64,000 nt of DNA from Pseudomonas libanensis (GCF_001439685.1 NZ_JYLH01000004.1:1-64000), one strand, 5' to 3'. Counted from the first letter of the stretch, positions 1-8,631 are shown. Notes: generated by a model not told the origin, from the sequence alone. Made by a program: numbers and translations.

Positions 1-479
1 GCGTGATCAATGAGAAGTGCCTGCGTGAGCCCTTGGTGTTGCACTCTGATAACGGAGCGCCAATGAAATCGGTGACGCTGTTAAGCAAAATGTATGAGCT
101 GGGCATCACGCCTTCTCGCGGTCGTCCCCGCGTGAGCAATGACAACCCGTACTCGGAATCACTGTTTAGGACACTGAAGTACTGCCCGCAATGGCCCTTG
201 GAAGGCTTCGCCAGCTTGGACGCTGCACGGACTTGGGTGAGGGATTTTATGCGGTGGTACAACAGCGAACACCGGCACAGCCGGATCCGCTTCGTCACCC
301 CATCAGAGCGCCATGGAGGGAAAGATCATCAGATCCTGGCACTGCGCCATGAGCTGTATGAGCGGGAGCGCCGGAAAAGACCTGAACGGTGGTCAGGGCA
401 AACACGTAACTGGGAACCGGTAGGAACGGTGTTGCTGAATCCGGATCGGGAACAGCAGACCGAACAAAAAGCGGCATAG
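1..479 (+). CDS. IS3-family transposase (OrfB, integrase core), 3' part only
   Basis: This is the C-terminal part of an rve-type DDE transposase; the reading frame is open at the window edge, so the start lies outside. The last two catalytic residues are visible: the Asp of HSDNG and, after 35 residues, the Glu of NPYSESLF, which is the D-35-E spacing typical of IS3-family OrfB proteins. The Arg/Lys-rich tail (ELYERERRKRPERWSG) and the RHSRIRFVTP segment also fit this family. The protein catalyses cut-and-copy movement of the insertion sequence together with OrfA, which would lie to the left. Whether the element is intact cannot be judged here. Confidence 0.85.
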   Translation, partial: VINEKCLREPLVLHSDNGAPMKSVTLLSKMYELGITPSRGRPRVSNDNPYSESLFRTLKYCPQWPLEGFASLDAARTWVRDFMRWYNSEHRHSRIRFVTPSERHGGKDHQILALRHELYERERRKRPERWSGQTRNWEPVGTVLLNPDREQQTEQKAA

Positions 480-512
480 CAGAACGGTTGACGCGACAAC
501 TACCTTGAAAAA

Positions 513-615
513 CGCCGGGGGCAAGAGCCCTTTGGTTACTTTGGGGCTCTTTTCCAAAGTGACCCGCTGTAAAAGCGGAACCCTAAGTGGCCGTTGCCCA
601 AATAACGGATATGTA
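513..615. repeat. Hairpin-bearing intergenic repeat next to the IS end
   Basis: AAGAGCC at 523-529 pairs with GGCTCTT at 545-551, followed by GTGACCCGCTGTAAAAGCGGAACCC and an AACGGATATGTAC block. I recall very similar blocks scattered in P. fluorescens-group genomes; only one copy is present in this window, so the repeat nature rests on general knowledge rather than on a second copy here. The hairpin plus a T-containing tail could also act as a transcription terminator for the transposase. Confidence 0.4.
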
Positions 616-650
616 CTCAGTCTGATCCAACATCCTGGTCGGCTGTCAGG

Positions 651-683
651 CCGCCATCGGGGGCAAGCCCCCTCCCACATTTG
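651..683 (+). repeat. REP element, copy 1
   Basis: GCCATCGGGGGCAAGCCCCCTCCCACATT contains the perfect arm pair GGGGGC/GCCCCC around AA. This is the usual P. fluorescens-group REP core. A second copy in the same orientation lies 170 bp downstream. Confidence 0.7.
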
Positions 684-823
684 GTTCGCGGTGTATCAGT
701 TAGATAGTTATAAGCTGCCAGGCAGCAAGCTCCCTTGCCAGAGGAGCAGCGGCGTACCAAAGTTGTGTAGATACCCATGCCCCGATAGCGGTGGGTCAGC
801 AACAAAAATGCTGACTGACAGAC

Positions 824-855
824 TGCTATCGGGAGCAAGCCCCCTCCCACATTGG
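824..855 (+). repeat. REP element, copy 2
   Basis: GCTATCGGGAGCAAGCCCCC followed by TCCCACATTGGT repeats the copy at 651-683 in the same orientation, with one change in the left arm. It sits just past the 3' end of the GST gene. Confidence 0.7.
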
Positions 856-901
856 TTCTCTATGGACCAAAAGGTGTGTGCCACCCACCCTTCAAGCCTG
901 G

Positions 902-1528
902 CTATTTGGCGAACGCATATTCCCCGCCCCGCTCGACCGCCTTGCGGTACGCCGGGCGCTCCTGGAGCTTTTTGACCCACGCCGCCAGGTTCGGGTACGT
1001 CTGCAATTTGCCCTGGGCCTGGGCCACTTCACCGATAAAGCTCATCTGGATATCCGCGCCGCTGAGCTCGTCACCCACCAGGTACGGGGTCTGCCCCAGC
1101 ACGTCGTTCAGGTAGCCGAGGTAGTTGGCCAGTTCCGATTCGATCCGCGGATGCAGCGGTGCGCCCGCTTCACCGAGGCGGCCGACGTAGAGGTTGAGCA
1201 TCAGCGGCAGCATGGCCGAGCCTTCGGCAAAATGCAGCCATTGCACATAGCTGTCGTAGGCGTCGGTGGCCGGGTCGGGTTGCAGTTGGCCGTTGCCGTG
1301 GCGGCGGATGAGGTAGTCGATGATCGCGGCGGATTCGATCAGCACACGAGAGCCGTCTTCGATCACCGGGGATTTGCCCAGGGGGTGAATGGCCTTGAGT
1401 TCAGGCGGCGCCAGGTTAGTCTTGGCGTCGCGCTGGTAGCGCTTGATGTCGTAGGGCAGGCCCAATTCTTCAAGCGCCCACAGGATACGTTGCGAGCGGG
1501 AATTGTTGAGGTGGTGAACAGTGATCAT
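902..1528 (-). CDS. Glutathione S-transferase family protein
   Basis: A cytosolic two-domain GST of about 208 residues, the normal length of the family. The N-terminal thioredoxin-like half starts MITVHHLNNSRSQRILWALEE, with Ser10 or Arg11 in the place of the usual catalytic Ser/Tyr region. The conserved GKSPVIEDGS (cis-Pro glutathione-binding loop) and the ES motif (LIESAAIIDYL) follow. The C-terminal all-helical half contains GADIQMSFIGE, the usual N-capping box region. I chose the ATG at 1528 because it places the first beta strand directly at the N-terminus; a GTG four codons upstream is possible. Substrate unknown. It stands alone, transcribed toward the REP repeats. Confidence 0.88.
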   Translation of the reverse strand: MITVHHLNNSRSQRILWALEELGLPYDIKRYQRDAKTNLAPPELKAIHPLGKSPVIEDGSRVLIESAAIIDYLIRRHGNGQLQPDPATDAYDSYVQWLHFAEGSAMLPLMLNLYVGRLGEAGAPLHPRIESELANYLGYLNDVLGQTPYLVGDELSGADIQMSFIGEVAQAQGKLQTYPNLAAWVKKLQERPAYRKAVERGGEYAFAK

Positions 1529-1594
1529 AGCGGGCAACACCTTGGGGGATTTAGGAGAAGACTACAGGGTTGCGGTGAAGTGCCGTGATGTGGC

Positions 1595-2290
1595 TCAGGC
1601 GAGCAACTGATCGATCCACTGCACCTGCTGCACGATCTCCTGCATTTTCTGCTCGGGCACCACCTGCCGCGCCTGTTCAAGGCTGGCCAATGTCTTGCGT
1701 TTCTCGCGCAATATACGTTGCCACTTCGCAAGGAATTCCGGGCGACGCGCCTGCATTTGCAACGGGCCGAAGTACAGCTGCTCGGCGGTATAGGTCATCG
1801 CCTCGGTGCGTTCGGCGACGATGATTTCGTAGTAGAAGCGGTTTTCCCGCAGCAACTCCTCATGGAGGATCTGGTAGCCGTTGTCCATCAACCATTGGCG
1901 CAGCGGCTGCTCGCCGCCATTGGGTTGCAGGATCAGGCGTTCGCGGCCGTTCAGGTGCGCCTTGCCGCTGTCGAGGATGTCGCGGATGGTCTCGCCACCC
2001 ATGCCGCACAGGCTGATGGCGGTGATCGCGTCGGCCGACTCGATGGCCGCCAAGCCATCGGCCAGGCGCACCGTGATGTGCTGCGCCAGGCCGTTATCGT
2101 TCACGGTACGCTGGGCGGCGTGAAAGGGTGTAGCGGCCACTTCCCCCGCAACGGCCGCCGCAATGGCGCCACGACGCATCAAGGCCACCGGCAGGTAGGC
2201 GTGGTCCGAGCCGATATCGGCCAGGCGTGCGCCCGCCGGCACATGGGCTGCCACGCGCGCGAGGCGCATGGACAAGGTGTGTTGGTTCAA
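1595..2290 (-). CDS. trmK: tRNA (adenine(22)-N(1))-methyltransferase TrmK-like
   Basis: A SAM-dependent methyltransferase of 231 residues, matching the TrmK/DUF633 family, which methylates N1 of A22 in certain tRNAs. The Rossmann motif I is LADIGSDHAYLPVALM (residues about 23-38), and the family's motif region CGMGGETIRDIL and LILQPNGGEQPLRQWL are clear. The C-terminal third is the helical coiled-coil extension of the family (EFLAKWQRILREKRKTL). The start is a TTG at 2290 with AAGGA eight bases upstream; the next ATG, seven codons in, would remove the conserved LSMRL start. The gene lies 10 bp downstream of the GntR regulator on the same strand and is probably co-transcribed, though no functional link is evident. 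Confidence 0.85.
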   Translation of the reverse strand: MNQHTLSMRLARVAAHVPAGARLADIGSDHAYLPVALMRRGAIAAAVAGEVAATPFHAAQRTVNDNGLAQHITVRLADGLAAIESADAITAISLCGMGGETIRDILDSGKAHLNGRERLILQPNGGEQPLRQWLMDNGYQILHEELLRENRFYYEIIVAERTEAMTYTAEQLYFGPLQMQARRPEFLAKWQRILREKRKTLASLEQARQVVPEQKMQEIVQQVQWIDQLLA

Positions 2291-2300
2291 CGGTGGTTCC

Positions 2301-3014
2301 TTATGATTGCCCGGAAAATCGATCCCGACTGTTGATCAAGTGCAGCACCATCGCTGCCCGTGCAGCGTCCGGGTCCTGGCGCTTGATCGCATTGTAGATC
2401 GCCTCATGCTCCAGGTTCGCCAGTTGCCCCAGCTTGGCAAAATCTGCGCCGCCACGTTCGGCGGCCTTGACCTGGGTGCGCGGGATCATCCCACTGCCCA
2501 GGTGCAGCATGATGTCGGTAAAAAACCGATTGCCGGTGGCCTCGGCGATCAGTTGGTGAAAGCGCTTGTCTTCCTCCACGCAACTGTCGTTGTTGGCCAA
2601 CGAGGCTTGATAGTCATCCAGGGCCTGGCGCATGTGGGCCAGTTGCGCGTCGCTCCTGCGCAGCGCGGCCAGGGCCACGGCCTGCACTTCCAGGCCCAGG
2701 CGCAATTCGAGCATGTTGCGCACGCTGGCGACCGTGTCCACATGCAGGCGCAAGCCGGGCTGCGTGTGCTGCTCCAGCACAAAAGTGCCGATGCCGTGAC
2801 GCGTCTCCACCAGCCCCGATGCCTGCAGCTTGGACAGCGCTTCGCGCACCACGGTACGGCTCACCCCGTGCTCACGCACGATGGTGGATTCAGACGGCAG
2901 CTTTTCACCCGGCTTGAGTTGCCCCAGCAGGATGCGCTGGGTCAGCGACTCGACCACGCCTTGGGCCAGGTTGGTTGAACGTCTACGCACAGGTGTTGTG
3001 CTTTCAATGGGCAT
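2301..3014 (-). CDS. GntR-family regulator, FadR/FCD type, of the glucarate genes
   Basis: A 237-residue regulator with an N-terminal winged helix-turn-helix (residues about 15-80: LTQRILLGQLKPGEKLPSES, then VSRTVVREALSKLQASGLVE) and a C-terminal FCD ligand-binding domain. The FCD metal-binding residues are visible in the LEVQAVALAALRR, RFHQLIAEATGN and HEAIYNAIKRQDPDAARAAM segments. It is divergent from the glucarate transporter and dehydratase genes. A perfect site of the FadR-type consensus T-N-GT-N3-AC-N-A lies between them, so it most likely represses the sugar-acid genes in the absence of inducer. The assignment to glucarate comes from context. Confidence 0.88.
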   Translation of the reverse strand: MPIESTTPVRRRSTNLAQGVVESLTQRILLGQLKPGEKLPSESTIVREHGVSRTVVREALSKLQASGLVETRHGIGTFVLEQHTQPGLRLHVDTVASVRNMLELRLGLEVQAVALAALRRSDAQLAHMRQALDDYQASLANNDSCVEEDKRFHQLIAEATGNRFFTDIMLHLGSGMIPRTQVKAAERGGADFAKLGQLANLEHEAIYNAIKRQDPDAARAAMVLHLINSRDRFSGQS

Positions 3015-3096
3015 TGTTACGGTCCACGGGCTTGGGCTGCAGGGAGCTTATCACTCCGGACGCAAAGGGCACCTCATTGCTGAAAAAACACTGAAC

Positions 3097-3107
3097 TTGT
3101 ATGACAA
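3097..3107. promoter_or_regulatory. Probable GntR/FCD operator
   Basis: TTGTATGACAA is a perfect TTGT-N3-ACAA dyad and fits the T-N-GT-N3-AC-N-A consensus known for FadR-subfamily GntR regulators. It is about 80 bp upstream of the regulator start, and a half-site copy (TTGTATGAT) overlaps the -10 region of the transporter promoter at 3286-3294. Confidence 0.55.
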
Positions 3108-3264
3108 CGGTACCACCCGCCCTTTTTACCAGCTGTTTCGCTCTTAAAGCCTCGCCCTACCAATCCGCTCTCACCGCAGCGTCAAAACCCATAAAATACT
3201 CAGAAATAACCAAAATACGCACCCGAGCCTAGCCCTTATAAACACAAAATCACTGACCCAAGCA

Positions 3265-3294
3265 TTGCGATACCCAGAAAAGCACTTGTATGAT
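3265..3294 (+). promoter_or_regulatory. Sigma70-type promoter of the glucarate operon
   Basis: TTGCGA (3265-3270), 18 bases, TATGAT (3289-3294). The -10 box is embedded in the repeated block ACTTGTATGA, so a regulator bound there would block RNA polymerase. Confidence 0.5.
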
Positions 3295-3347
3295 GTCTGT
3301 CAACAAAACAGCTAACCCGCATAAAAACAATCAGGGGACGTTTTCAA

Positions 3348-4712
3348 ATGGTGAGCCATTCAAGCCCAGCATCCGCCGCACCCGAATGTGATTCGGTACT
3401 CGCCCGCGCCGTAAGCAAAGTGAAGCGCCACGTGCTGCCACTGTTCGTCATCATGTTCATCCTCAACTACATCGACCGGGTCAATATCGGCTTCGTGCGT
3501 ACGCACATGGAGCATGACCTGGGCATCGGCGCGGCGGCCTACGGCTTTGGTGCCGGGTTGTTCTTCATCGGCTACGCGCTGTTCGAAGTGCCGTCCAATA
3601 TGCTGCTGCAAAAAGTCGGTGCACGTATCTGGCTGACCCGCATCATGTTCACCTGGGGCATCGTCGCCACGCTGATGGCGTTTATCCAGAACGAAACCCA
3701 CTTCTACATCCTGCGTTTCTTGCTGGGCGTGGCGGAAGCGGGCTTTTTCCCGGGGGTGATCTACTATTTCACCCGCTGGTTGCCCGGTGTGGAGCGTGGT
3801 AAAGCCATCGCCATCTTCCTCAGTGGTTCGGCGGTGGCGTCGTTGATCTCCGGGCCGTTGTCGGGGGCGTTGCTGCAGATCGAAGGGCTGGGCCTGCACG
3901 GCTGGCAATGGATGTTCGCCATCGAGGGCCTGGCTTCGGTGGCGCTGGGGTTCTTTGTATGGTTCTGGCTCGATTCCAAGCCCCATGATGCCAAGTGGAT
4001 GACCCGCGAAGAACAGGACGCCCTGGTTGACGCCATCGACCAGGAGCAGCGCGAACGCGAAGCCCTGACCACGGTGAAACCGACCATCGGCAAGCTGCTC
4101 AAGGACCGCCAGATCCTGCTGTTCTGCGCCCTGTACTTCTGCATTCAACTGACGATCTACGCCGCGACGTTCTGGCTGCCGAGCATCATCAAGAAAATGG
4201 GTGACCTGAGTGATGTGCAGGTCGGGTTCTTCAACTCGATCCCCTGGCTGATTTCGATCATCGCCATGTATGCCTTCGCCGCGCTGTCCGGCAAGTTCAA
4301 GTTCCAGCAGGCCTGGGTCGCCGCGGCGTTGCTGATCGCAGCGGCCGGGATGTTCATGTCCACCACCGGTGGGCCGATCTTCGCCTTCGTGGCGATCTGC
4401 TTTGCGGCCATCGGCTTCAAGTCCGCGTCGTCGCTGTTCTGGCCGATTCCCCAGGGCTACCTGGATGTGCGCATCGCCGCTGCCGTGATCGCACTGATCA
4501 ACTCCATCGGCAACCTGGGCGGTTTTGTGGCACCGACCACCTTTGGCTTTCTGGAGCAGACCACCGGCTCAATCCAGGGCGGGCTGTATGGCCTGGCCGG
4601 CACCTCGGTGCTCGCGGCCATCCTGGTGTTTTTCGCCAAGACGTCGCCCTTTGTCGTGCAGACCTCACATAGCGCTGCACCCTCAGGCGCCGCCATCAGC
4701 AAACCCCTTTGA
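3348..4712 (+). CDS. MFS transporter of the glucarate/galactarate (ACS) family
   Basis: An inner-membrane proton symporter of 454 residues with about 12 hydrophobic segments. The N-terminal half has the anion:cation symporter signature: [11 protein letters not shown] in the first helix, the second-helix segment [16 protein letters not shown] and the loop [12 protein letters not shown]. Members of this family carry glucarate, galactarate, phthalate or other organic anions. Glucarate is preferred here because the gene is followed 20 bp later by a glucarate dehydratase gene and preceded by a divergent FCD-type regulator. A central cytoplasmic loop around residues 210-250 ([19 protein letters not shown]) is charged, as usual. 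Confidence 0.88.
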   Translation: MVSHSSPASAAPECDSVLARAVSKVKRHVLPLFVIMFILNYIDRVNIGFVRTHMEHDLGIGAAAYGFGAGLFFIGYALFEVPSNMLLQKVGARIWLTRIMFTWGIVATLMAFIQNETHFYILRFLLGVAEAGFFPGVIYYFTRWLPGVERGKAIAIFLSGSAVASLISGPLSGALLQIEGLGLHGWQWMFAIEGLASVALGFFVWFWLDSKPHDAKWMTREEQDALVDAIDQEQREREALTTVKPTIGKLLKDRQILLFCALYFCIQLTIYAATFWLPSIIKKMGDLSDVQVGFFNSIPWLISIIAMYAFAALSGKFKFQQAWVAAALLIAAAGMFMSTTGGPIFAFVAICFAAIGFKSASSLFWPIPQGYLDVRIAAAVIALINSIGNLGGFVAPTTFGFLEQTTGSIQGGLYGLAGTSVLAAILVFFAKTSPFVVQTSHSAAPSGAAISKPL

Positions 4713-4732
4713 GCGTATATAAGGACCTTGCC

Positions 4733-6058
4733 ATGAATACCCCTGTAGTCACCCATTTCCAGGTCATCCCGGTCGCCGGCCACGACAGCATGCTGCTGAA
4801 CCTCAGCGGCGCCCACGGCCCCTACTTCACACGCAATATCGTCATCCTCAAGGACAGCAGCGGCCACACCGGCGTGGGCGAAGTGCCCGGCGGCGAACGT
4901 ATTCGCCAAACCCTGGAAGACGCCCGCAGCCTGGTGATCGGCCAGCCGATCGGCCAGTACCAGCGCGTCCTCAACCAGATGCGCAGCACCTTTGCATCGA
5001 GGGATAGCGCTGGTCGCGGCCTGCAAACCTTTGACCTGCGCATCACCATTCATGCCGTTACCGCCATGGAAGCCGCGCTGCTCGACCTGCTGGGTCAGTT
5101 TCTCGAAGTGCCGGTGGCGGCCTTGCTTGGCGAAGGCCAACAACGCGACGCGGTGAAAATGCTCGGCTACCTGTTCTATGTGGGGGATCGCAACGCTACC
5201 GACCTGGCCTACCGCAACGAGGCCGACGCCGATGATGAGTGGTTCCGCCTGCGTCACGAAAAAGCCCTGACCAGCGATGCCGTGGTACGCCTGGCCGAAG
5301 CGGCCAAGGCCAAATATGGCTTCAACGATTTCAAGCTCAAGGGCGGTGTATTGAGCGGCGATGCAGAAATCGAAGTGGTCACCGCGCTGGCCGAGCGCTT
5401 TCCCGATGCGCGCATTACCCTTGATCCCAACGGTGCATGGTCGCTCAAAGAAGCCATCCGCCTGTGCCGCGACCAGCATCATGTGCTGGCCTACGCCGAA
5501 GACCCCTGCGGCGCAGAAAACGGCTACTCGGGCCGCGAAGTCATGGCTGAATTCCGCCGCGCCACGGGCCTGAAAACCGCCACCAACATGATCGCCACCG
5601 ACTGGCGTGAAATGGGCCACGCCATCCAGTTGCAATCAGTGGACATCCCCCTCGCCGACCCGCACTTCTGGACAATGCAGGGCTCGGTGCGCGTCGCGCA
5701 AATGTGCAACGACTGGGGCCTGACCTGGGGCTCACATTCCAACAACCACTTCGATATTTCCCTGGCGATGTTTACCCAGGTGGCCGCCGCCGCCCCGGGT
5801 GAGATCACCGCCATCGATACCCACTGGATCTGGCAGGACGGCCAGCGCCTGACGCGCGAACCGTTGAAGATTGAAGGGGGTTACGTAAAGGTGCCGGCCA
5901 AGCCGGGCCTGGGTGTGGATATCGATATGGACGCCGTAGCCAAGGCCCATGAGCTGTACAAAGGCATGGGCCTTGGAGCGCGGGATGACAGTGTGGCGAT
6001 GCAGTTCTTGATTCCGGGTTGGGGCTTTGATAACAAGCGGCCTTGCTTGGTGCGGTAA
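4733..6058 (+). CDS. gudD: Glucarate dehydratase
   Basis: An enolase-superfamily enzyme of 441 residues, close to the 446 of the E. coli enzyme, that dehydrates D-glucarate to 5-keto-4-deoxyglucarate. The catalytic KxK motif is Lys201/Lys203 (FKLKGG), the metal ligands are Asp231, Glu256 and Asn285, and the catalytic His is His335 in GSHSNNHFD. These residues match the position and spacing of the glucarate dehydratase active site. The chosen ATG has AAGGA nine bases upstream; an in-frame start overlapping the transporter stop is less likely. It forms an operon with the upstream transporter. The aldolase and dehydrogenase that would complete glucarate breakdown are not in the window. Confidence 0.92.
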   Translation: MNTPVVTHFQVIPVAGHDSMLLNLSGAHGPYFTRNIVILKDSSGHTGVGEVPGGERIRQTLEDARSLVIGQPIGQYQRVLNQMRSTFASRDSAGRGLQTFDLRITIHAVTAMEAALLDLLGQFLEVPVAALLGEGQQRDAVKMLGYLFYVGDRNATDLAYRNEADADDEWFRLRHEKALTSDAVVRLAEAAKAKYGFNDFKLKGGVLSGDAEIEVVTALAERFPDARITLDPNGAWSLKEAIRLCRDQHHVLAYAEDPCGAENGYSGREVMAEFRRATGLKTATNMIATDWREMGHAIQLQSVDIPLADPHFWTMQGSVRVAQMCNDWGLTWGSHSNNHFDISLAMFTQVAAAAPGEITAIDTHWIWQDGQRLTREPLKIEGGYVKVPAKPGLGVDIDMDAVAKAHELYKGMGLGARDDSVAMQFLIPGWGFDNKRPCLVR

Positions 6059-6100
6059 ATCGGCTTTATGAACGCTCAGCGCGATTTGAGCGTGACGCAA

Positions 6101-6132
6101 AAAATCCGATGCCCAAATAGGCATCAGATTTT
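6101..6132. terminator. Rho-independent terminator after gudD
   Basis: AAAATCCGATGCC pairs with GGCATCAGATTTT around the loop CAAATA. The A-rich left and T-rich right flanks allow termination on either strand. It lies between the convergent gudD and chitinase genes. Confidence 0.75.
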
Positions 6133-6157
6133 AGGTAGATCAGAAGCTTAGCTGTTT

Positions 6158-6183
6158 GACCTCTGGCACGTCTGCCAGAGGTC
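6158..6183. terminator. Strong hairpin at the chitinase 3' end
   Basis: GACCTCTGGCA and TGCCAGAGGTC form a perfect 11-bp stem around a 4-base loop, 8 bp beyond the chitinase stop codon. A weak T-tract (TCTCTTTG) follows on the plus strand. Termination or mRNA 3'-end protection for the chitinase is likely. Confidence 0.55.
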
Positions 6184-6191
6184 TCTTTGCG

Positions 6192-7256
6192 CTACTGCCG
6201 ATTGGCGACCTCCAGATCCGCCGCATCCTGCTCCAGGCCAGAGAGAGCAGTGCCATTGATCATCGGGCCATAACGGCGGCTGAATTCCCAGTTGTAGGGC
6301 ACGTGGTCTTTGTTGATCCCGTTGTCCCAATTCACCGACCAGGTCATCAGGCCCTTGATCGACAATCCTTTGTCGTACAAACGCTTGAATGCATGGGTTA
6401 CGGCTGTTGGGTTGATCACATAACCGGTGGCAGCCGCGTCGACGTTCGCAGGCAGGCCAATGACGAACTTGTCTGCCGGGATCTTGGTAAACCCGCGCGT
6501 TCCGCTCACCAGGCTTTCGGTCAGGTAAAACAGGAAGTCCTCTTTCATCGCGTCGTTGTTCTGGGCAATCCAGGCGCCGTTGCCGTTGTTGACCTCCTGC
6601 ACCCAGATACCGTCGCCACCCTGGTTGTAATACTGCGGGGCGATGAAGTCGTAATAGCCTTCCAGCGCCTGGATGTAACCGACGTATTTGCCGGCTGTGG
6701 TGAGGTACGGAAACTCCGGCGCCATGCTGATGATGAAGTGTTTGCCTTGAGCTGCGTAGTGGTCCTTGACCAATTTCAATGCGGCGGGCAGGACAGTCTT
6801 GTTGTCGGCGAAATCAATCGCGCTCTGTTCAAGATCGATATCCAGGCCATCAAAGCCATAGGTTTCCACCAGGCGGATAATTTCGTTGGCCAGTGGCTGT
6901 TCGTTGCCTTTATGCAGTTCGATGTGTGCATCGGCGCCGCCAAGGGAAATCAGCACCGCCCTGCCCTGGCTGTTCAGCACGCCCACCTGACGACGGAACT
7001 CGGCGTCCGACAGGTTGTACGGCTTGAAGGTTGGGATACCGTTGCCCTTCATGAAGGCCACGGCCACCACGTTGTAATCCTTTGGGACATCCGCCAGGCT
7101 CATATTGGCGAACTGACCACGCTGGTAGCCGTCGCTCGGGCCGGCAGGCCAGTTGTGCCAGAAGCCCATGAGGATCTTTTTGCCGGCAATGCTCGGCATC
7201 AGCGAAGCGGCATCGTTCAGTGGCGATTGCAGTGAGGTAAAGTCGATATTTGACAT
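6192..7256 (-). CDS. GH18 chitinase without signal peptide
   Basis: A single-domain family 18 glycoside hydrolase of 354 residues that should hydrolyse beta-1,4-GlcNAc chains. The catalytic signature DGxDxDxE is present as FDGLDIDLE, with Glu143 as acid/base. The SLGG strand (residues about 104-107) and the late WSVNWD segment that lines the substrate site are also present. The N-terminus (MSNIDFTSLQSPLNDAAS) has no hydrophobic core or cleavage site, so Sec export is not predicted, and there is no separate chitin-binding module. AAGGA precedes the ATG. It is 40 bp downstream of the AA10 LPMO gene on the same strand, forming a chitin-degrading pair. Release by lysis or a holin-type route would be needed. 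Confidence 0.9.
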   Translation of the reverse strand: MSNIDFTSLQSPLNDAASLMPSIAGKKILMGFWHNWPAGPSDGYQRGQFANMSLADVPKDYNVVAVAFMKGNGIPTFKPYNLSDAEFRRQVGVLNSQGRAVLISLGGADAHIELHKGNEQPLANEIIRLVETYGFDGLDIDLEQSAIDFADNKTVLPAALKLVKDHYAAQGKHFIISMAPEFPYLTTAGKYVGYIQALEGYYDFIAPQYYNQGGDGIWVQEVNNGNGAWIAQNNDAMKEDFLFYLTESLVSGTRGFTKIPADKFVIGLPANVDAAATGYVINPTAVTHAFKRLYDKGLSIKGLMTWSVNWDNGINKDHVPYNWEFSRRYGPMINGTALSGLEQDAADLEVANRQ

Positions 7257-7296
7257 GTTCTAATCCTTCAGAACCTGTGGGTTTAATGGTGCGGGC

Positions 7297-7932
7297 TTAT
7301 TTGAAGTCCACGTCGAATGCTTGATAGAAGGCGTTGCCGGTGTTGGCGACGATCCACATCAATACAATCACGTGCTGGCCCTTTTTGTTGGCCGGCAGTT
7401 TCACTTCATGATTGACCTTGGCCTTCAGTTCGCCTGCATGGCTGTAGTACGGCACCTGGGCATAGAAGTCTTCGGCAAACGGCTGGGTTTCCAGTTGTGC
7501 GCGGGTGATGCGCTGTTTCGGATCCCAGCCATCCTTGGTGATCAGCCAGCGATAGCCACGGGTGGTGTGCGGCGCGGTGTATGCCCAGGTGACTTTGAAG
7601 GTCTGGCCCGGCTCGACATTGAGCAACGGCCAGGTGAAGGCGCGGCCAAGTTTCTTGGCCATTTCCTCGTGGGTGAAGTTGATGCAGTCACGGGCATCGG
7701 TCTTGCCGCCGCTGAGAATGAAGCCATCGGCGGGTGGGGTGACGCTGTCACTGTCGGTTTGATAAGGCGCCGGGAACGGACCGGCCGTCAGTGCCGGGAA
7801 GTTCTTGCCGCCCTCCATTTCATTGACCTGCCAGGTCTCCAGCAGGCCGAGATCCACGGCGACTGCGCCACGACTGGAAGGGGATGTGACACGACCATGG
7901 CGAAGAGGTGTCTGGGTTTGTGGTTTGTTCAT
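7297..7932 (-). CDS. AA10 lytic polysaccharide monooxygenase (chitin-binding protein), no signal peptide
   Basis: An auxiliary-activity family 10 copper enzyme of 211 residues that oxidatively cleaves crystalline chitin. The typical mature start HGRVTSPSSRGA is present, but its His is residue 12, behind the polar leader MNKPQTQTPLR, and not after a Sec signal. In known LPMOs this His must be the free N-terminus to form the copper histidine brace. The second brace His is in YTAPHTTRGYRW, and the axial Phe is in YQAFDVDF. The gene is upstream of the GH18 gene and probably in one operon with it. An oddity to resolve is how the leader is removed and how the protein leaves the cell. Confidence 0.88.
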   Translation of the reverse strand: MNKPQTQTPLRHGRVTSPSSRGAVAVDLGLLETWQVNEMEGGKNFPALTAGPFPAPYQTDSDSVTPPADGFILSGGKTDARDCINFTHEEMAKKLGRAFTWPLLNVEPGQTFKVTWAYTAPHTTRGYRWLITKDGWDPKQRITRAQLETQPFAEDFYAQVPYYSHAGELKAKVNHEVKLPANKKGQHVIVLMWIVANTGNAFYQAFDVDFK

Positions 7933-8255
7933 GTTATGACTCCATTGATTTGATTAAGAACTCTCCTTTCTTGAAGGAGAGGACCTCAACCTAACGGAGT
8001 GGCTTTTTTTTGCCACAGGCCCACTTTTCACTCATTTTCGTTTCATGAGCGCGCCGACCTGCAAATACTGGATATATAACCAGTATCATGGAGAAAACCT
8101 TACGCTGCCAGAGGTCGATTTCCTACAAGACCAGGCGCACATCAACACGCCTTCTCTCGTAAATGGCTTTATCCCGTTCGTAAGGGATGGGCGCTCTGTC
8201 GACAAAAAGGGACGTATCTATTTTCAATCAAATAAACCGTCCTGTTTTTGGTTCA
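7933..8255. other. Intergenic region upstream of the LPMO-chitinase operon
   Basis: 323 bp, AT-richer than its surroundings. It holds a perfect 8-bp hairpin CTCTCCTT/AAGGAGAG at 7961-7981, a GTGGC-T8-GCCAC inverted repeat at 7999-8016 and, on the minus strand, a possible -10 TAGGTT. A 75-codon reading frame at 8045-8272 has no recognisable similarity and overlaps the antitoxin gene; I do not call it. This is the likely promoter and leader of the LPMO-chitinase operon, read leftwards. Confidence 0.4.
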
Positions 8256-8630
8256 TCAAGTTTTGCCAATGACGACCGTTTTTTTAATTGCGGTCGCGGC
8301 AATCGGTTGCACCGTCAGTTCCACCCCTAATGCCAACATCAGCTTCTGGACCGTCTCATATCGCGTCTTTGAGCCGCCTTTCAGGGTTTTATACAGGCTC
8401 TCCCGATTCACCCCCGCCGCTTCGGCAACCTTGTTCACACCCTGGGCCTTGGCAACCTCGGCCAGCGCCTTCATAAGGACTTGCGGGTCATGGCACGCCA
8501 TGCTTTGCGCAAGATAGGCACTGATGGCTTGCGGGCTATCAAGGAAGCGTGAAGCCTCATAGGCGCTGGTGCCGGATGTATCCAGCTCGAGGATCGGCAT
8601 GTCCTCTGGTTTGAATGTCGACTTACTCAT
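8256..8630 (-). CDS. Antitoxin, HigA/HI1420-like helix-turn-helix protein
   Basis: A 124-residue addiction-module antidote. The C-terminal half contains a helix-turn-helix (LAEVAKAQGVNKVAEAAGVN, then RESLYKTLKGGSKTRYETVQ), typical of antitoxins that bind both toxin and DNA. The N-terminal part (residues 1-45) is the toxin-binding arm with the AYLAQSM segment. It follows the toxin gene after a single base (TGACATG), so the two are translated from one mRNA. The toxin-first order matches HigBA-type pairs. Autorepression at the dyad 8945-8960 is expected. Confidence 0.85.
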   Translation of the reverse strand: MSKSTFKPEDMPILELDTSGTSAYEASRFLDSPQAISAYLAQSMACHDPQVLMKALAEVAKAQGVNKVAEAAGVNRESLYKTLKGGSKTRYETVQKLMLALGVELTVQPIAATAIKKTVVIGKT

Positions 8631-8631
8631 G

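Larger units (their letters stand above)
480..901. other. Non-coding stretch behind the IS: repeats, no gene
   Basis: About 420 bp between the transposase stop and the convergent GST gene. The first 35-40 bp probably contain the right end of the insertion sequence (GACGCGACAACTACCTTGA, 490-508), but its inverted-repeat partner is outside the window, so the exact end is unknown. The rest consists of a hairpin-containing repeat and two REP-like copies, listed separately. The short reading frames here have no recognisable product and cross the repeats. Confidence 0.6.
3015..3347. promoter_or_regulatory. Divergent control region between GntR regulator and glucarate operon
   Basis: 333 bp without a gene. 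It contains the operator at 3097-3107, a promoter for the transporter at 3265-3294 and a Shine-Dalgarno AGGGGA just before 3348. The block ACTTGTATGA occurs twice, at 3095-3104 and 3284-3293. The remainder is AT-richer than the flanking genes and shows nothing else. Confidence 0.6.

Noticed and set aside
4457..5635. 392-codon minus-strand frame
   Set aside because: Shadow of glucarate dehydratase and the end of the transporter gene.
8045..8272. 75-codon plus-strand frame upstream of the chitin operon
   Set aside because: No Shine-Dalgarno, unusual composition, no recognisable family, and it overlaps the antitoxin gene.
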